A stretch of 64,000 bases of DNA, taken from CBDCWO01 sp965223405 (GTDB taxonomy: Bacteria > Bacteroidota > Bacteroidia > Chitinophagales > Saprospiraceae). Below, in pieces: positions 52,851-61,693 of this stretch. The DNA is taken from positions 5,146,001 to 5,210,000 of the forward strand of contig CBDCWO010000006.1 in the NCBI GenBank assembly GCA_965223405.1. Reading direction: 5' to 3'. The notes beneath the pieces were generated by a model that made no database searches, was not told where the DNA came from, and saw only the letters and a list, made by a program, of their open reading frames with translations. Position 1 is the first letter of the stretch; the number at the start of each line of letters is the position of its first letter. Position numbers and translations under genes: made by a program.

Positions 52851-55136
52851 TTATTCCAATTGTATAACAAATTCCTCAAATTCTTGCAAACCCCTGAGAT
52901 TTTCAAAATCGATATCCTCTCCATATCGAAACTCTCCATATTCATTGGGAAAACCTTTATCCATTGCTAACTTCATCAAAGCCAGAGCTTGATCTTTTTC
53001 TCCCAGATTTGCAAGGATTCTGGCTTTGGCGTACAGATATTTGCCACTGGGTCGAAAATCCTCAATCTGATCTAGGATAGTTAGTACCTCCCGGGCGTGT
53101 TCCTCATCTTGAGTATTTGCATAACATGATCCCAATCTACTTAGCCCATGCCATTTTCCTGATTTACTATATACTGATCCGGTTCCGGATTTCTCAATGA
53201 GAGAAATGTAAAGTGGAATTGCCTTTCGATACTGTTCTGAATAATAAAAGGATTCTGCTAAGTCATGTTGTGAAATTTGAATTCCTTCCGGTTGAGATTG
53301 AAGAAATTCCGATGCTTTTTTAGCCAATGCAATTTGTTGTACCTTTTCACCCTTCAAATTATAGGCAACCGCAGCAGCAAGGTAAACATTGGAAATAAAA
53401 GTGGATGGCTTTTTTTGTAATTCTAATTCCTCAAGTAAATTATCCAGTTTTTCCTGAGCATCAGTCATAATATATATTTGAGCCTCAAGTCGGTATTTGT
53501 CCAGATTGGCATATTCGTTGGGTATTAAGTTCAAAATCTGCAATGCTTCCTGATATCTATTTACTTGTATAAGTGCAAATGCATAGGCTTCATTCCACCA
53601 TGTAGAAACATTTGAAGTCAACACCTTATCAAGCACTGATTTATCGATTGCTTGAAATCTTTCAATGGCCTGCAGAGGTTTGTTAACGTAAGAATATTGA
53701 TAACCCGCTAAGTAATTAATAAGCAGGTTTTTAGGATCTCGTCGATAAATCTGCTCAATATTTTCAATGTTTTTGCGTAAATCCCGGTTTAATGTGGACC
53801 TTAGCCATTCACGATAATAGAATTGGCTGGCGGTCAGGTTATCAAATCGGCTATCGATAACCGCAAGTATGGAATCGGCAATTTTATATTGACCCGCATT
53901 GCTATAGCTTATTAACAGCGTGGTGTATGGTGCAAAAAAATCCGGGGCCAATGAAATGGCACTTCTAAAACTTTTTCTGGCGGTTTTCGGGTCTACGCCG
54001 AATGCCTTATTACCTCTTCGGTACTCTCTGAATACCTCTATGCTCGGAGGATCCTGAATAAAAACCGAATAGAGTTCCACGAGATCCCTAACTGCAAAAT
54101 ACCCCATAACTTTGCCTGTCAATCCTTTCACCAGCGCAGGAAGATCTGAGGAAAGGCCCTTAATATCTGACAACACTTTGTCTACATTGCCACTTTTGAT
54201 ATCGATGATCTTTGGCTTGAACACAATCAGACTGTCTTCCAAATAGAAATTCCCATCAATAACTTTCTGCGCACCGGTAATTTTGTTGAATACTGGATTT
54301 TCTATTCCGGCCTGGTAGGTATCCAGGTTTTGGCTAACACTCTGGTAACTCACCACTTTTAGATTATCCATAGACATCAAGCCTTCTGTGAGCCAATCCG
54401 CAACCATATCTCCCAATATATCTAAATCCGGGTTGTTGGTTCTATTCTTGAATGGGAGAATGGCAATCCTCGACTCTCTGATATCTTTTGGTAGAAGCTC
54501 ATTTGTACTATTTTGCCATTTCCATAAAAAAAACACGACCAACAGAATGCCAAAAATTCCTGCTAACGTATAAAATCTCTTTTGGTTTTTACTATAAACA
54601 AATTTTCCGGTTAACCTGGATCTTTTTGGAAAAACCAGACCTTCACCTTTTAAAGCATAGACTTCAATTCTCTGTTCCACATTTTTGAAGTGATATTTTC
54701 CAACCTTTTCCAGTTGAAATTCCGGTTGATTTTTTACATCATCGTAGATTTTTTTCGAACAAAGAATTGATCCTGACGGTGCCATTGACTCAATTCTGGA
54801 TGCTACATTGATACTATCTCCGAATATTTTTTCATTTTGAAAAGTAACTGGACCACTGTGTATCCCAATTCTAACCGGAATCCTGGGATCCTGTCTAAAA
54901 TTTTGTTGAAGCTTCCGGGCACAATAAAGGGCCTTAGAGGGTAATTTAAAAGTACATAATGCACCATCTCCATAGAAATTGACCACATCTCCCTGGTAAT
55001 GATGTACTACATTTTCGATGTCCTGCTGGAATTTTTTTAAAACCTCCGATGCCAGCTTTTCATTCTTTTGCATTATTGCGGTATATCCTACTATATCCGC
55101 GAAAAGAACAACAACTAGTTTTCGGTGAGAATTCAT
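52851..55136 (-). CDS. class III nucleotide cyclase - TM - TPR protein (paralogue 2)
   Basis: 761 residues from ATG 55136 (MNSHRKLVVVLFADIVGYT); the frame extends 52 codons up, but that part is not family-like. Cyclase domain with D14, D57 (FYGDG), N110 and R114 (FGDSINVASRIES). Substrate-selecting positions are N53 and K103 instead of Lys and Asp/Thr. One membrane helix about residues 188-205 (LAGIFGILLVVFFLW), a TolB-like region (RIAILPFKNRTNNPD), then many TPR-like helices (~360-740). Same layout as the neighbour 103 bases downstream, so a tandem duplication that has diverged strongly. Confidence 0.88.
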   Translation of the reverse strand: MNSHRKLVVVLFADIVGYTAIMQKNEKLASEVLKKFQQDIENVVHHYQGDVVNFYGDGALCTFKLPSKALYCARKLQQNFRQDPRIPVRIGIHSGPVTFQNEKIFGDSINVASRIESMAPSGSILCSKKIYDDVKNQPEFQLEKVGKYHFKNVEQRIEVYALKGEGLVFPKRSRLTGKFVYSKNQKRFYTLAGIFGILLVVFFLWKWQNSTNELLPKDIRESRIAILPFKNRTNNPDLDILGDMVADWLTEGLMSMDNLKVVSYQSVSQNLDTYQAGIENPVFNKITGAQKVIDGNFYLEDSLIVFKPKIIDIKSGNVDKVLSDIKGLSSDLPALVKGLTGKVMGYFAVRDLVELYSVFIQDPPSIEVFREYRRGNKAFGVDPKTARKSFRSAISLAPDFFAPYTTLLISYSNAGQYKIADSILAVIDSRFDNLTASQFYYREWLRSTLNRDLRKNIENIEQIYRRDPKNLLINYLAGYQYSYVNKPLQAIERFQAIDKSVLDKVLTSNVSTWWNEAYAFALIQVNRYQEALQILNLIPNEYANLDKYRLEAQIYIMTDAQEKLDNLLEELELQKKPSTFISNVYLAAAVAYNLKGEKVQQIALAKKASEFLQSQPEGIQISQHDLAESFYYSEQYRKAIPLYISLIEKSGTGSVYSKSGKWHGLSRLGSCYANTQDEEHAREVLTILDQIEDFRPSGKYLYAKARILANLGEKDQALALMKLAMDKGFPNEYGEFRYGEDIDFENLRGLQEFEEFVIQLE

Positions 55137-55478
55137 GGCTATTTGGTAAACAATAGATTTTCTAAATATAACAATTTCCTCAGAACCATCGCCAACGAAA
55201 ACCAGTTTGCTCGGGTCCATTACATTTTGTACTTCGGTATTCTGAAAATCTCTACGATGAATGCTTGTAAAATTGCAGGTTGACTCTTGCAAATTGATTT
55301 ATTCTTACTAATTGTTATCGATAAAATTTAGCAGTTATAGTGATATTGTGCAAATTCTTTTATAGGTTTATTAGGAAATAGGCAAGAAATGACAGATTAG
55401 AAAGCGGTTTGGATATCCAAACCGCAACTGCACAATTTGAGAAAAACTCTTTAGTTTTTTAATTAGCAAATAGATTTT
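55137..55478. other. divergent region between the cyclase and DUF6265-DUF5694 genes
   Basis: 342 bases with both promoters. The main feature is the 22-bp palindrome at 55404-55425, described separately. Otherwise AT-rich with nothing recognised. Confidence 0.45.
55404..55425. promoter_or_regulatory. perfect 22-bp palindrome upstream of the DUF6265-DUF5694 gene
   Basis: Half-site GCGGTTTGGAT followed immediately by its exact complement ATCCAAACCGC. The centre is about 65 bases before the start codon at 55479. Too symmetrical for chance in AT-rich DNA; an operator for a dimeric repressor or a cruciform/hairpin in the leader RNA are the obvious readings. Confidence 0.55.
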
Positions 55479-56786
55479 ATGAGACAAAATTACATCATGA
55501 TGATGGCTGCTGTGTTTTGCACAGCGATGTTCGGTCAATTGCCACTTACTGAACATACTTTAAAATTGGATGATTCTTTGCAACTGATTGACGCTAGTAT
55601 TGCTGACTTTAGCTGGATGACTGGTCGTTGGGAAGGTAAAGGTTTCGGAGGTGTGGTAGAAGAAACATGGAACCCACCTTTAGGAGGAACTATGGTTGGA
55701 ACATTTCGTCACATCAAAGATAATAGCCCAGGCTTTTATGAGTTTCTGTCACTTGTACCTCACGAAAATACGATCGTCTATAAAGTAAAACACTTTAATC
55801 CGGACCTGGTAGGGTGGGAGGACAAGGAAAAAACCGTTGACTTTCCTCTAGTGAAAGTTTGCAGGGACACGGCATATTTTGAAGGCTTAACCATTATGAG
55901 GAATGGTAATCGGCTGACTCATTATCTAGCGTTTAAGCAAAAAGACGGTTCATTTCATGAGACCACGCTTACCTATTCCAAAAGGAATTTGCCAACCCCT
56001 GAGGCATTAAAATCAATTCGAGAAAAATTATCTGACATTGAAGAAGTTCCCTTATTAATTTTAGGTTCGTATCACATGAGTAATCCGGGGCAAGATATGT
56101 TTAACCTGGAGGCCGATGATGTGCTGGTCCCCAAACGCCAAATCGAAATACAGGCAATTGTAAACAGACTTGCTCAGTGGAAACCAACCAAAGTTGCGGT
56201 AGAAGCACCATTCGGAGATAGTGCCACAATTGCTCGTTATCAGGCTTACCTACGCGGTGAAAGGGAACTCCGTAAAAGTGAGGAGGAACAAATCGGTTTT
56301 CGATTGGCTAAGCAGCTTGGTCACAGTACAATCTATCCAATTGATGTACAAATGAGACTTAATGATAAAGGTATACAGAAAGTCATTGAGTCCGATCCGG
56401 CCAAATATGGTGCATATCTCAATGAAATACAGATCCTGGGCAAGACGGCGATGTCCATGATGGGGAAATGGCTTCAAGAGGGGACTATTGGTTCTATGCT
56501 TTATCAGATGAATATTGAGGAACTCAATGATATTGGCCATTCAGGTTATTTTAGGACTTTTGTGCCGATCGTCAGGGAACAGGATTATGCCGGAGCCGAT
56601 TTTGTCAATACCTGGTACCAACGCAACTTGAGAATTTTTTCCAATTTGCACAAAATAAGCGATCGGCCGGATGATCGCATATTCATTGTATATGGGGCCG
56701 GTCATGTACCATTATTGCAACGGTTTGCCGAGGATTCTCCCTATTTTCGTGTGGAAAATATTCTTGATTATCTGAGGGGGTTATAA
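55479..56786 (+). CDS. exported DUF6265-DUF5694 two-domain protein
   Basis: 435 residues with a signal peptide (MRQNYIMMMAAVFCTAMFGQ). Residues ~40-170 resemble DUF6265: ADFSWMTGRWEG, VEETWNPPLGGTMVGTFRHI and FYEFLSLVPHE, a lipocalin-like fold. Residues ~190-432 resemble DUF5694: PLLILGSYHMSNPGQDMFNL, DDVLVPKRQIEIQAIV, KVAVEAPFG, QIGFRLAKQLGH and a final VYGAGHVPLLQRF. Its GSYHM / VEAP / GAGH pattern recalls the TraB/GumN hydrolase-like fold. Fusion of the two domains is the notable point. Exported; substrate unknown. First of three plus-strand genes. Confidence 0.75.
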   Translation: MRQNYIMMMAAVFCTAMFGQLPLTEHTLKLDDSLQLIDASIADFSWMTGRWEGKGFGGVVEETWNPPLGGTMVGTFRHIKDNSPGFYEFLSLVPHENTIVYKVKHFNPDLVGWEDKEKTVDFPLVKVCRDTAYFEGLTIMRNGNRLTHYLAFKQKDGSFHETTLTYSKRNLPTPEALKSIREKLSDIEEVPLLILGSYHMSNPGQDMFNLEADDVLVPKRQIEIQAIVNRLAQWKPTKVAVEAPFGDSATIARYQAYLRGERELRKSEEEQIGFRLAKQLGHSTIYPIDVQMRLNDKGIQKVIESDPAKYGAYLNEIQILGKTAMSMMGKWLQEGTIGSMLYQMNIEELNDIGHSGYFRTFVPIVREQDYAGADFVNTWYQRNLRIFSNLHKISDRPDDRIFIVYGAGHVPLLQRFAEDSPYFRVENILDYLRGL

Positions 56787-56995
56787 GCGAATATCACTAT
56801 CCGAAACTCTAGAAAACATATGACTAATTTGGAGATTTACAGATATCTTAAATCATGTTAATTGCACCGCTCATGGGTTATTCCACACTTATTTCAGGTC
56901 CTGTTAACTTTTGTTTTAAGAATTGACTATTTTTAATTTGAGTACTAAGTAAATGGCTTATTGATAAACTTCAATAGAGTCAATCCAAAAAACCA

Positions 56996-59284
56996 ATGAA
57001 AGCAAGAGACTTCTCCACGCTGCTAGAGCAACTTCTTACAAATCGGCATTCAGTATCTGAAGACGAATTGGCAGGTATTGAAGGTTTGGCTTATTATCTC
57101 TCAGAGGATTATGAAATGGCGCTGGTCAAATTTGAGCAAGCTATTGTACTAAATCCAAACCGAAAGGAGTGGCAAGAACTTCATGAGCAAGCTCAGGCAA
57201 ATTGCTACGCTAAGATTAATTTGTTTGTCCCGGAACAAATATATTTTCAACCTAATAAGTTGATTTCTGCTCCGGAATCTTCTGGGGATCTACTTGCTCC
57301 AATCTCAATTCGAAGTCATACGGGCCGGTGGCAATTGGCTCGAATGTGGATCGGAAATGTATCTGGTGCTATCTTGTCGGTATTCGTGGATGTATTGACC
57401 CAGGGATATGGAAAAATCGCCGGGTATCGTGATACGATTTGGACTAATTGGTATCGAAGACCTTCTTTTCTAGGCCTGGTAACTATTGCCTACATGAGAG
57501 AGAAAATGTATCGCCATAATTTAATATCAACCTATCCTCCGGATGCGTTGATCGGCTTTCTTTCCAATAGCTTAGTGCCACCATTGGGAGTGACCCACTT
57601 TAGAACTGCCGACGGTTCTTGGAACAATCTAAATAATCCGAAAGAAGGTGCTGCAGGGACCAGGTTCTTGCGAAATGTTTCCCTGCAAGGCATTCGCGTT
57701 CCCTCAATGGAGTCTATTTTAGATCCCAATCCCCGTGAATTGAGCAGGATATTTCTCACCCGCGGAAAAGAAATGAAAGAAGTTCCATTCCTCAATATGC
57801 TGGCAGTTGCCTGGATTCAATTTCAAACTCATGATTGGGTTAGTCATGGCGAGATTTTACAAAATGAGCTATTTGAAATTCCTTTGGCTGCTGACGATCC
57901 GGCTCGAATAAAATATCAGCAAACCAAAATGTTCGTTGGGAAAACTCAGCCAGATCCAACCAGGAAGGTTAATGAACCCGCAGAGATTTCATTCATAAAC
58001 GAGGTTACTCATTGGTGGGATGCTTCTCAGATCTATGGCAGTGATGTGGAGACCATGACCGGTTTGCGAACCATGCAAGATGGTAAAATGAATCTGGCTC
58101 CGGGAGCGTTGTTGCCCAGGGATAAAAAGGGAATCGAAAAGACCGGTTTTGTAAGGAATTGGTGGGTGGGTTTGGCGATGATGCATACGTTATTTGTAAG
58201 GGAACATAACGCGATTTGCGATCATTTAATCATTTCATATCCCCAATGGAAGGATAATCGGCTGTTCCATACGGCTAGGTTGATTAATTCAGCCTTGATA
58301 GCCAAAATACATTCTATAGAATGGAACACAGCTATTAATCCCAATCCTATCCTGGAAAAAGGAAACCTGACCAATTGGTATGGTATGCTTACCCATGTAC
58401 TCCGTAAAAGGAAAAACTGGAAAACTGTAGCAGATATCAATGTGCGGAACACAGAGATGGGTGGAGTAGTTGGTAACCCCATCCAAAAACATGGATCTGT
58501 ATACGGTCTTACGCAAGAATTTGTGGCAGTGTACAGATTACATTCCCTTTTGCCAGAGGAGCTACTGATTCAATCTCTTGATGGAAGGATTAAGGAGAAG
58601 CTTCCATTTGCAATGTCCAGACAGTCGGGTTCCGGGAAAATTACCGACAAGTATGGGATGGCCAACTTGTTTTTTTCATTCGGAAATCAAAATCCGGGAC
58701 AACTGGTATTGAACAATTATCCCAAATTTATGCAGGAATTGAGTATTCCAGGAAATCCGGTTTATGATTTGGGTGCAGTAGATATCCTGAGAGCAAGAGA
58801 AAGAGGTGTGCCACGATATAATGAATTCCGGAGACAATTTGGCCTTCATCCGATTAAATCATTTGACGACCTGACCTCTGATCAAGAGTGCGTAGCTAAA
58901 TTAAAAATGGCCTATGGGGAAAAACCTGATGATGTCGAAAAACTGGACCTACTGATTGGTACCCTGGCTGAGGAATATCGTCCATTTCGATTTGCATTTG
59001 GGGAAACCGTATTTCAAATATTTCTTTTAAATGCCACCAGACGCTTACAAGCAGATCGTTTTTACACAGACTGTTACACCTCCGAGTATTATACTCAAGA
59101 GGGCTTGGAGTGGATTGATAACAATACACTGAAATCTGTACTCTTAAGGCATTATCCGGAGTTTAAGAAAACCGGACTAGCCAATATAGAAAATGCTTTT
59201 GAACCATGGGATGAAGATGACCACTTGGAGATTAATAGACATCCTTTGGGAAGAATGTATAAGAACAGAGATAAAACCGTATAA
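56996..59284 (+). CDS. haem peroxidase-fold fatty-acid alpha-dioxygenase-like protein with N-terminal TPR-like segment
   Basis: 762 residues. N-terminal ~75 residues have a TPR-like helix pair (GLAYYLSEDYEMALVKFEQA with IVLNPN). The rest matches the plant alpha-dioxygenase (pathogen-inducible oxygenase) branch of animal haem peroxidases: distal His H279 in QFQTHDWVSHGE, WWDASQIYGSD, IAKIHSIEWN, NWYGML, then catalytic Tyr Y513 and proximal His H516 in VYRLHSLLPEE (the YxxH pair of alpha-DOX). Such enzymes make 2-hydroperoxy fatty acids from free fatty acids and O2. No signal peptide. Bacterial oxylipin chemistry is an inference. Confidence 0.85.
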   Translation: MKARDFSTLLEQLLTNRHSVSEDELAGIEGLAYYLSEDYEMALVKFEQAIVLNPNRKEWQELHEQAQANCYAKINLFVPEQIYFQPNKLISAPESSGDLLAPISIRSHTGRWQLARMWIGNVSGAILSVFVDVLTQGYGKIAGYRDTIWTNWYRRPSFLGLVTIAYMREKMYRHNLISTYPPDALIGFLSNSLVPPLGVTHFRTADGSWNNLNNPKEGAAGTRFLRNVSLQGIRVPSMESILDPNPRELSRIFLTRGKEMKEVPFLNMLAVAWIQFQTHDWVSHGEILQNELFEIPLAADDPARIKYQQTKMFVGKTQPDPTRKVNEPAEISFINEVTHWWDASQIYGSDVETMTGLRTMQDGKMNLAPGALLPRDKKGIEKTGFVRNWWVGLAMMHTLFVREHNAICDHLIISYPQWKDNRLFHTARLINSALIAKIHSIEWNTAINPNPILEKGNLTNWYGMLTHVLRKRKNWKTVADINVRNTEMGGVVGNPIQKHGSVYGLTQEFVAVYRLHSLLPEELLIQSLDGRIKEKLPFAMSRQSGSGKITDKYGMANLFFSFGNQNPGQLVLNNYPKFMQELSIPGNPVYDLGAVDILRARERGVPRYNEFRRQFGLHPIKSFDDLTSDQECVAKLKMAYGEKPDDVEKLDLLIGTLAEEYRPFRFAFGETVFQIFLLNATRRLQADRFYTDCYTSEYYTQEGLEWIDNNTLKSVLLRHYPEFKKTGLANIENAFEPWDEDDHLEINRHPLGRMYKNRDKTV

Positions 59285-59460
59285 AGAGTTGTATTACTTG
59301 AGCGGATCGAGAATAACGAAATAAGGTAGGATAACTTTTCTTTATAAAATGCGCTTGAGAATTTGAAATCAGGACGAACTAATTGAGAATGGGAAATTGC
59401 ATTTTTCTGTGAAATATCTTAACTTAAAGATATGAATTCGACCTATATTAAGTCAATTAG

Positions 59461-60579
59461 ATGAAAAATACCTCTTTCCAAATTCTGATTTTATTGCTGA
59501 CGATTATAGGAACTGGTTGTAATTCAATTATTGAAAAATATTATCCATTTCCCAAAGGAAGAGTAGTGCTTACACACCCTCCAATTGATCTTAGTGGAGT
59601 GGAGTATTTCTTTCCAATGGGAGGACTGAATGTACTACCCAAAGCCCATGGAGGATTCACTTTATTGGGAGCTTATACCTTTCCAGCAAGTACACCGGTA
59701 TATGCCGTGGCCGATGGTTTAGTTATTAGGGTGTCCAATGGAACCAGAGAAGTCCCACCTATTCCTGATGCACCACAGTCTGTATGGCATAAAACTTACG
59801 ACGACCACCTACTGACGCTGAAAGTCAGCAAATCAATGCTAATAAACTATGGACATATAACAGACTTTAGTCCGGAACTTTTGGATAAATTGCCCAAACT
59901 AAAAAAGAGTGAGGATGGGATTAAAGTAGCTGTGGAAGTAAAAGCCGGAGATATTATTGGTTATGTGGGACCGCACGGAGCAATGGACTTTTCGATTACA
60001 GATAGAAATTTAAATCCCAGTTTCCTAAATCCCAAAAGATACCCAAAAGATTATATATATTCTGGAAATATTTTTGAATATTTTGAGACCGAACTAACTA
60101 CGGAAATGGTCAAAAAGGCCTTTCGCAAAACACCTCCCAGAGGAGGAAAAATTGATTATGACCAAAAAGGGAAGATTATCGGAAATTGGTTTTTAAGGGG
60201 GACAGAATCCTTCATTCAATGGAGCAGACAATTGGCTATTGCATATCACGATTTATTCCCTGAACGTATTACCATTTCCGACGGGTCTCCTATGCAAGAT
60301 GTACCGGGAATTGAGAATCCCGGGGCTCCTGATGTATGGTGGGTAAAAGGGAATACCCCTGCGCCAGAATCCATTGGAGTTGAAAATGGATTGGTAAGAT
60401 ACGTGCTGCTAAACACTCAGGATCATCGAGATAAAACGGAATATAAGGACAATGAACAACCGGTCCAGGGCATTATGTTGGTTCAGGCCTTGGATGATGA
60501 AAAAATTCAAGTTGAAATATTTAGAGGATCAACCACAGCGAATGAATTTACTACAGAGGCCAGAATTTATGAAAGGTAA
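59461..60579 (+). CDS. lipoprotein with a LytM/M23-like domain lacking zinc ligands
   Basis: 372 residues. Lipoprotein signal MKNTSFQILILLLTIIGTGC (C20). The segment ASTPVYAVADGLVIRVSNG, then INYGHITDF, VEVKAGDIIGYVGPHGAMDF follows the beta-sheet outline of M23/LytM peptidases (TPVYAxAdGxV, YGH, VxxGDxIGxvG). But the zinc ligands are absent: the HxGxD positions are replaced (TLLGA) and the final HLHFE motif reads AMDFS. So it is probably a non-catalytic LytM-fold protein, for example binding peptidoglycan or a partner. Unknown C-terminal ~150 residues. Plus-strand, 176 bases after the dioxygenase. Confidence 0.65.
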   Translation: MKNTSFQILILLLTIIGTGCNSIIEKYYPFPKGRVVLTHPPIDLSGVEYFFPMGGLNVLPKAHGGFTLLGAYTFPASTPVYAVADGLVIRVSNGTREVPPIPDAPQSVWHKTYDDHLLTLKVSKSMLINYGHITDFSPELLDKLPKLKKSEDGIKVAVEVKAGDIIGYVGPHGAMDFSITDRNLNPSFLNPKRYPKDYIYSGNIFEYFETELTTEMVKKAFRKTPPRGGKIDYDQKGKIIGNWFLRGTESFIQWSRQLAIAYHDLFPERITISDGSPMQDVPGIENPGAPDVWWVKGNTPAPESIGVENGLVRYVLLNTQDHRDKTEYKDNEQPVQGIMLVQALDDEKIQVEIFRGSTTANEFTTEARIYER

Positions 60580-60925
60580 TCTCCAATTCTAAATTATGGT
60601 TATTAATATGTGCTGAAGAACACCCGGTTAGCTCCAGCAAGTCATTTTCAAAATGACAGCTCATTTAGAAATTTTTAGAATTTAGAGGTGATATTAAATT
60701 GACTATAATTAACTTCTGTCAAACCACTTCCTATTAAAGCTCCTTGCGCTTGGTTTTTATTTTATGAACAGGTGCAAATTCCCGGTACACCATATAGCTG
60801 GCTGCCTCAGACATCAATTAATACTCTGCCAAGTATAAATTACTAAAATGTAATAAATATATGTTAAAATAGCCGATATAATTGACAAAATGCAATATAT
60901 ATATTACATTTGTTGTGTGAAGAAC
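60580..60925. promoter_or_regulatory. upstream region of the Xre gene
   Basis: 346 bases. The first two thirds show nothing recognisable; the last part holds the paired operator at 60846-60911 right before the repressor gene. Confidence 0.45.
60846..60911. promoter_or_regulatory. paired operator before the Xre repressor gene
   Basis: AAATGTAATAaATATAT at 60846-60862 and its inverse at 60895-60911 (AAATGTAATAtATATAT on the minus strand), 17-base half-sites differing at one position, centres 49 bases (about five DNA turns) apart. The right site ends 15 bases before the Xre start codon at 60926. Typical of autoregulation by a repressor that bridges two sites. Confidence 0.55.
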
Positions 60926-61120
60926 ATGAAATTAAAAATAGCAAGGATTGAAAAGGGTTGGTCCCAGCAAAGTTTGGCTGATCAGGTAGATGTTACCAGA
61001 CAGACTATAGGACTAATTGAAAAGGGGAAGTATAATCCTACCTTAAATCTTTGTATCCGTATTGCTAAAGCACTTGATAAAACTTTAAATGACCTTTTTT
61101 GGGAAGAAAATGAAAAATAA
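60926..61120 (+). CDS. Xre-family helix-turn-helix regulator
   Basis: 64 residues from ATG 60926 (MKLKIARIEKGWSQQSLADQ); the open frame starts 12 codons earlier but those residues come from the operator. HTH: WSQQSLADQVDVTRQTIGLIEKGKYNP, given in part as SLADQVDVTRQTIGLIEKG. The ending LDKTLNDLFWEE is usual in this compact family (YozG-like). Binds DNA as a dimer; the inverted half-sites just upstream are the likely target. Its stop overlaps the next gene start by 11 bases, coupling the two. Confidence 0.85.
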   Translation: MKLKIARIEKGWSQQSLADQVDVTRQTIGLIEKGKYNPTLNLCIRIAKALDKTLNDLFWEENEK

Positions 61121-61568
61121 AAAACGAATCTTTAACATGGACGAACGAAGTAAGCTTATAGCTTATAAGATCATTGCAGTGATGTATATCTTGACTATAG
61201 TCGCAATTCAGGGTATTGTAATTTACCGTCAGTTTGCGCTCGGGCAGTCGATACATGATTTTGAAGATATTGCAATCATCATGACCGTCAATTCTTTATT
61301 TCTTATTAGTGCTCTATTGTATTTTGGAGCCATACCGATCCAGAGACTAAAAATCAAGAGTATTATATTCGGTTATCTCTTGATTGTAATATTGGGGACG
61401 GTATTCATTTTTTTGAAGTACAATGTTTTTCAGAGTCCGGGTTTGACTCCAGCTCAACTATTTGACAAACTGATCATCACATTTTCGGTTAGTGGATTGA
61501 TTGTATTGTTCTTTGTGATTTTTGCCCTATTGGGAATACGACGGGCTGATAAAGAAATTGAAGATTAA
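61110..61568 (+). CDS. four-helix membrane protein co-encoded with the Xre regulator
   Basis: 152 residues from ATG 61110 (MKNKKRIFNMDERSKLIAYK); the frame opens 7 codons earlier. Four hydrophobic helices: ~20-40 (IIAVMYILTIVAIQGIVIY), ~58-76, ~86-106 and ~125-146. Basic start, acidic end (RRADKEIED). The pairing of a tiny Xre regulator with a DUF2178/DUF6773-like integral membrane protein recurs in bacteria; function is not established. Translationally coupled. Confidence 0.75.
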   Translation: MKNKKRIFNMDERSKLIAYKIIAVMYILTIVAIQGIVIYRQFALGQSIHDFEDIAIIMTVNSLFLISALLYFGAIPIQRLKIKSIIFGYLLIVILGTVFIFLKYNVFQSPGLTPAQLFDKLIITFSVSGLIVLFFVIFALLGIRRADKEIED

Positions 61569-61693
61569 TTCAATATTTGTGCGGACCTTCCTGCTAATTC
61601 ACAATTAGAAAAATTGTTTCATTCTGGATTGGAAGTCCATTTGATTTCTGTCATCTTTTTTTTGAACATAGCAATTCTAAAAATATATTTAAG

